Shown here piece by piece: positions 12,019 through 12,209 of a DNA stretch of 12,209 nt. The translations under genes were made by a program, and so were the position numbers. This DNA is from CALMEC01 sp963706315 (GTDB lineage: Bacteria > Actinomycetota > Thermoleophilia > Miltoncostaeales > Miltoncostaeaceae), in assembly GCA_963706315.1 (NCBI GenBank), contig CAVPMA010000026.1, forward strand, positions 1 to 12,209, read 5' to 3'. The notes below the pieces were generated by a model. That model ran no database searches. It saw only the letters and a list, made by a program, of their open reading frames with translations, and was not told the origin of the DNA. Position 1 is the first letter of the stretch; each line of letters opens with the position of its first letter.

Positions 12019-12209
12019 GGGATGCAGAACGATCACCCGTCCAAAGGCGACATAACTGCAGTTTGCGTGCGTTCAGCCCTGGACTGGCCTTGCGCCGCGC
12101 CTTCGGCGTTGTCTCGGTTTGGAACGGTGCGCGGGGCCGGGTGGAACTTTGGGAGCTGGCACGACGTCGAGTCCTGGCAGAAGTACCCCGACGCCGGGGA
12201 CGCGCCCCC

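Noticed and set aside
12127..12209. Possible start of a new gene at GTG 12127 (reads VRGAGWNFGSWHDVESWQKYPDAGDAP) and an open frame from ATG 11991
   Set aside because: Too short, no convincing Shine-Dalgarno, no recognised family, and two competing frames are open to the window edge. The GTG frame has coding-like composition and could be real, but it cannot be supported from this window.
1..12209. CRISPR arrays, insertion sequences, tRNA or rRNA genes
   Set aside because: No spaced direct repeats, transposase motifs, terminal repeats or tRNA/rRNA-like segments were found on reading either strand.

Overview
This 12.2 kb window is very GC-rich and densely coded, with strong third-position GC. 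It has Actinomycetota hallmarks: ECF42-type sigma factors with DGPF partners, a Phd/PIN toxin-antitoxin pair, a large LuxR/AAA regulator, and promoters of the form TANNNT-N7-ATG that suggest leaderless mRNAs. A Thermoleophilia-like actinobacterium is my best guess, but this is inference from gene style, not a marker gene.

Layout. At 1-909 (minus) lies the N-terminal part of a CPA2/KefB-type cation:proton antiporter that runs off the left edge. On the plus strand follow a SnoaL/NTF2-fold protein (1167-1532) and a 987-aa AAA-LuxR regulator (1572-4535). Convergent to it is terC (4552-5520, minus), a TerC/Alx-family membrane protein. Its leader carries a sigma70-like promoter, a yybP-ykoY manganese riboswitch (about 5611-5709), a hairpin that hides a Shine-Dalgarno, and a 21-codon leader ORF overlapping terC by ATGA. 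Upstream on the minus strand are a PAP2-family phosphatase (5818-6600), a 357-bp gene-free stretch, and the first ECF42 module: sigma factor (6958-8211) and its YCII/DGPF partner (8217-8573).

Divergent from that module, on the plus strand, are a Phd/YefM antitoxin (8738-9010), a PIN-domain toxin (9014-9412), a small secreted protein (9501-9992) and a second DGPF-ECF42 module (10084-10425 and 10687-11955) with a small ORF between its two genes. The last 254 bp hold a hairpin but no convincing gene.

How it works together. Three regulatory units stand out. (1) terC appears to be a manganese-induced exporter: metal binding would form riboswitch P1, free the Shine-Dalgarno of the leader ORF, and pass translation to terC by the ATGA overlap. 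(2) Two paralogous DGPF-ECF42 modules, back to back around the toxin-antitoxin pair, share a TGTCGA-N17-CGT(C/G) promoter, suggesting autoregulation and possible cross-talk. (3) The toxin-antitoxin pair has an operator fused to a leaderless promoter, and a 26-bp perfect palindrome exactly at the start of the toxin, which has no ATG/GTG/TTG start where its PIN domain begins. The palindrome and the terC leader architecture are the most unusual items in the window.
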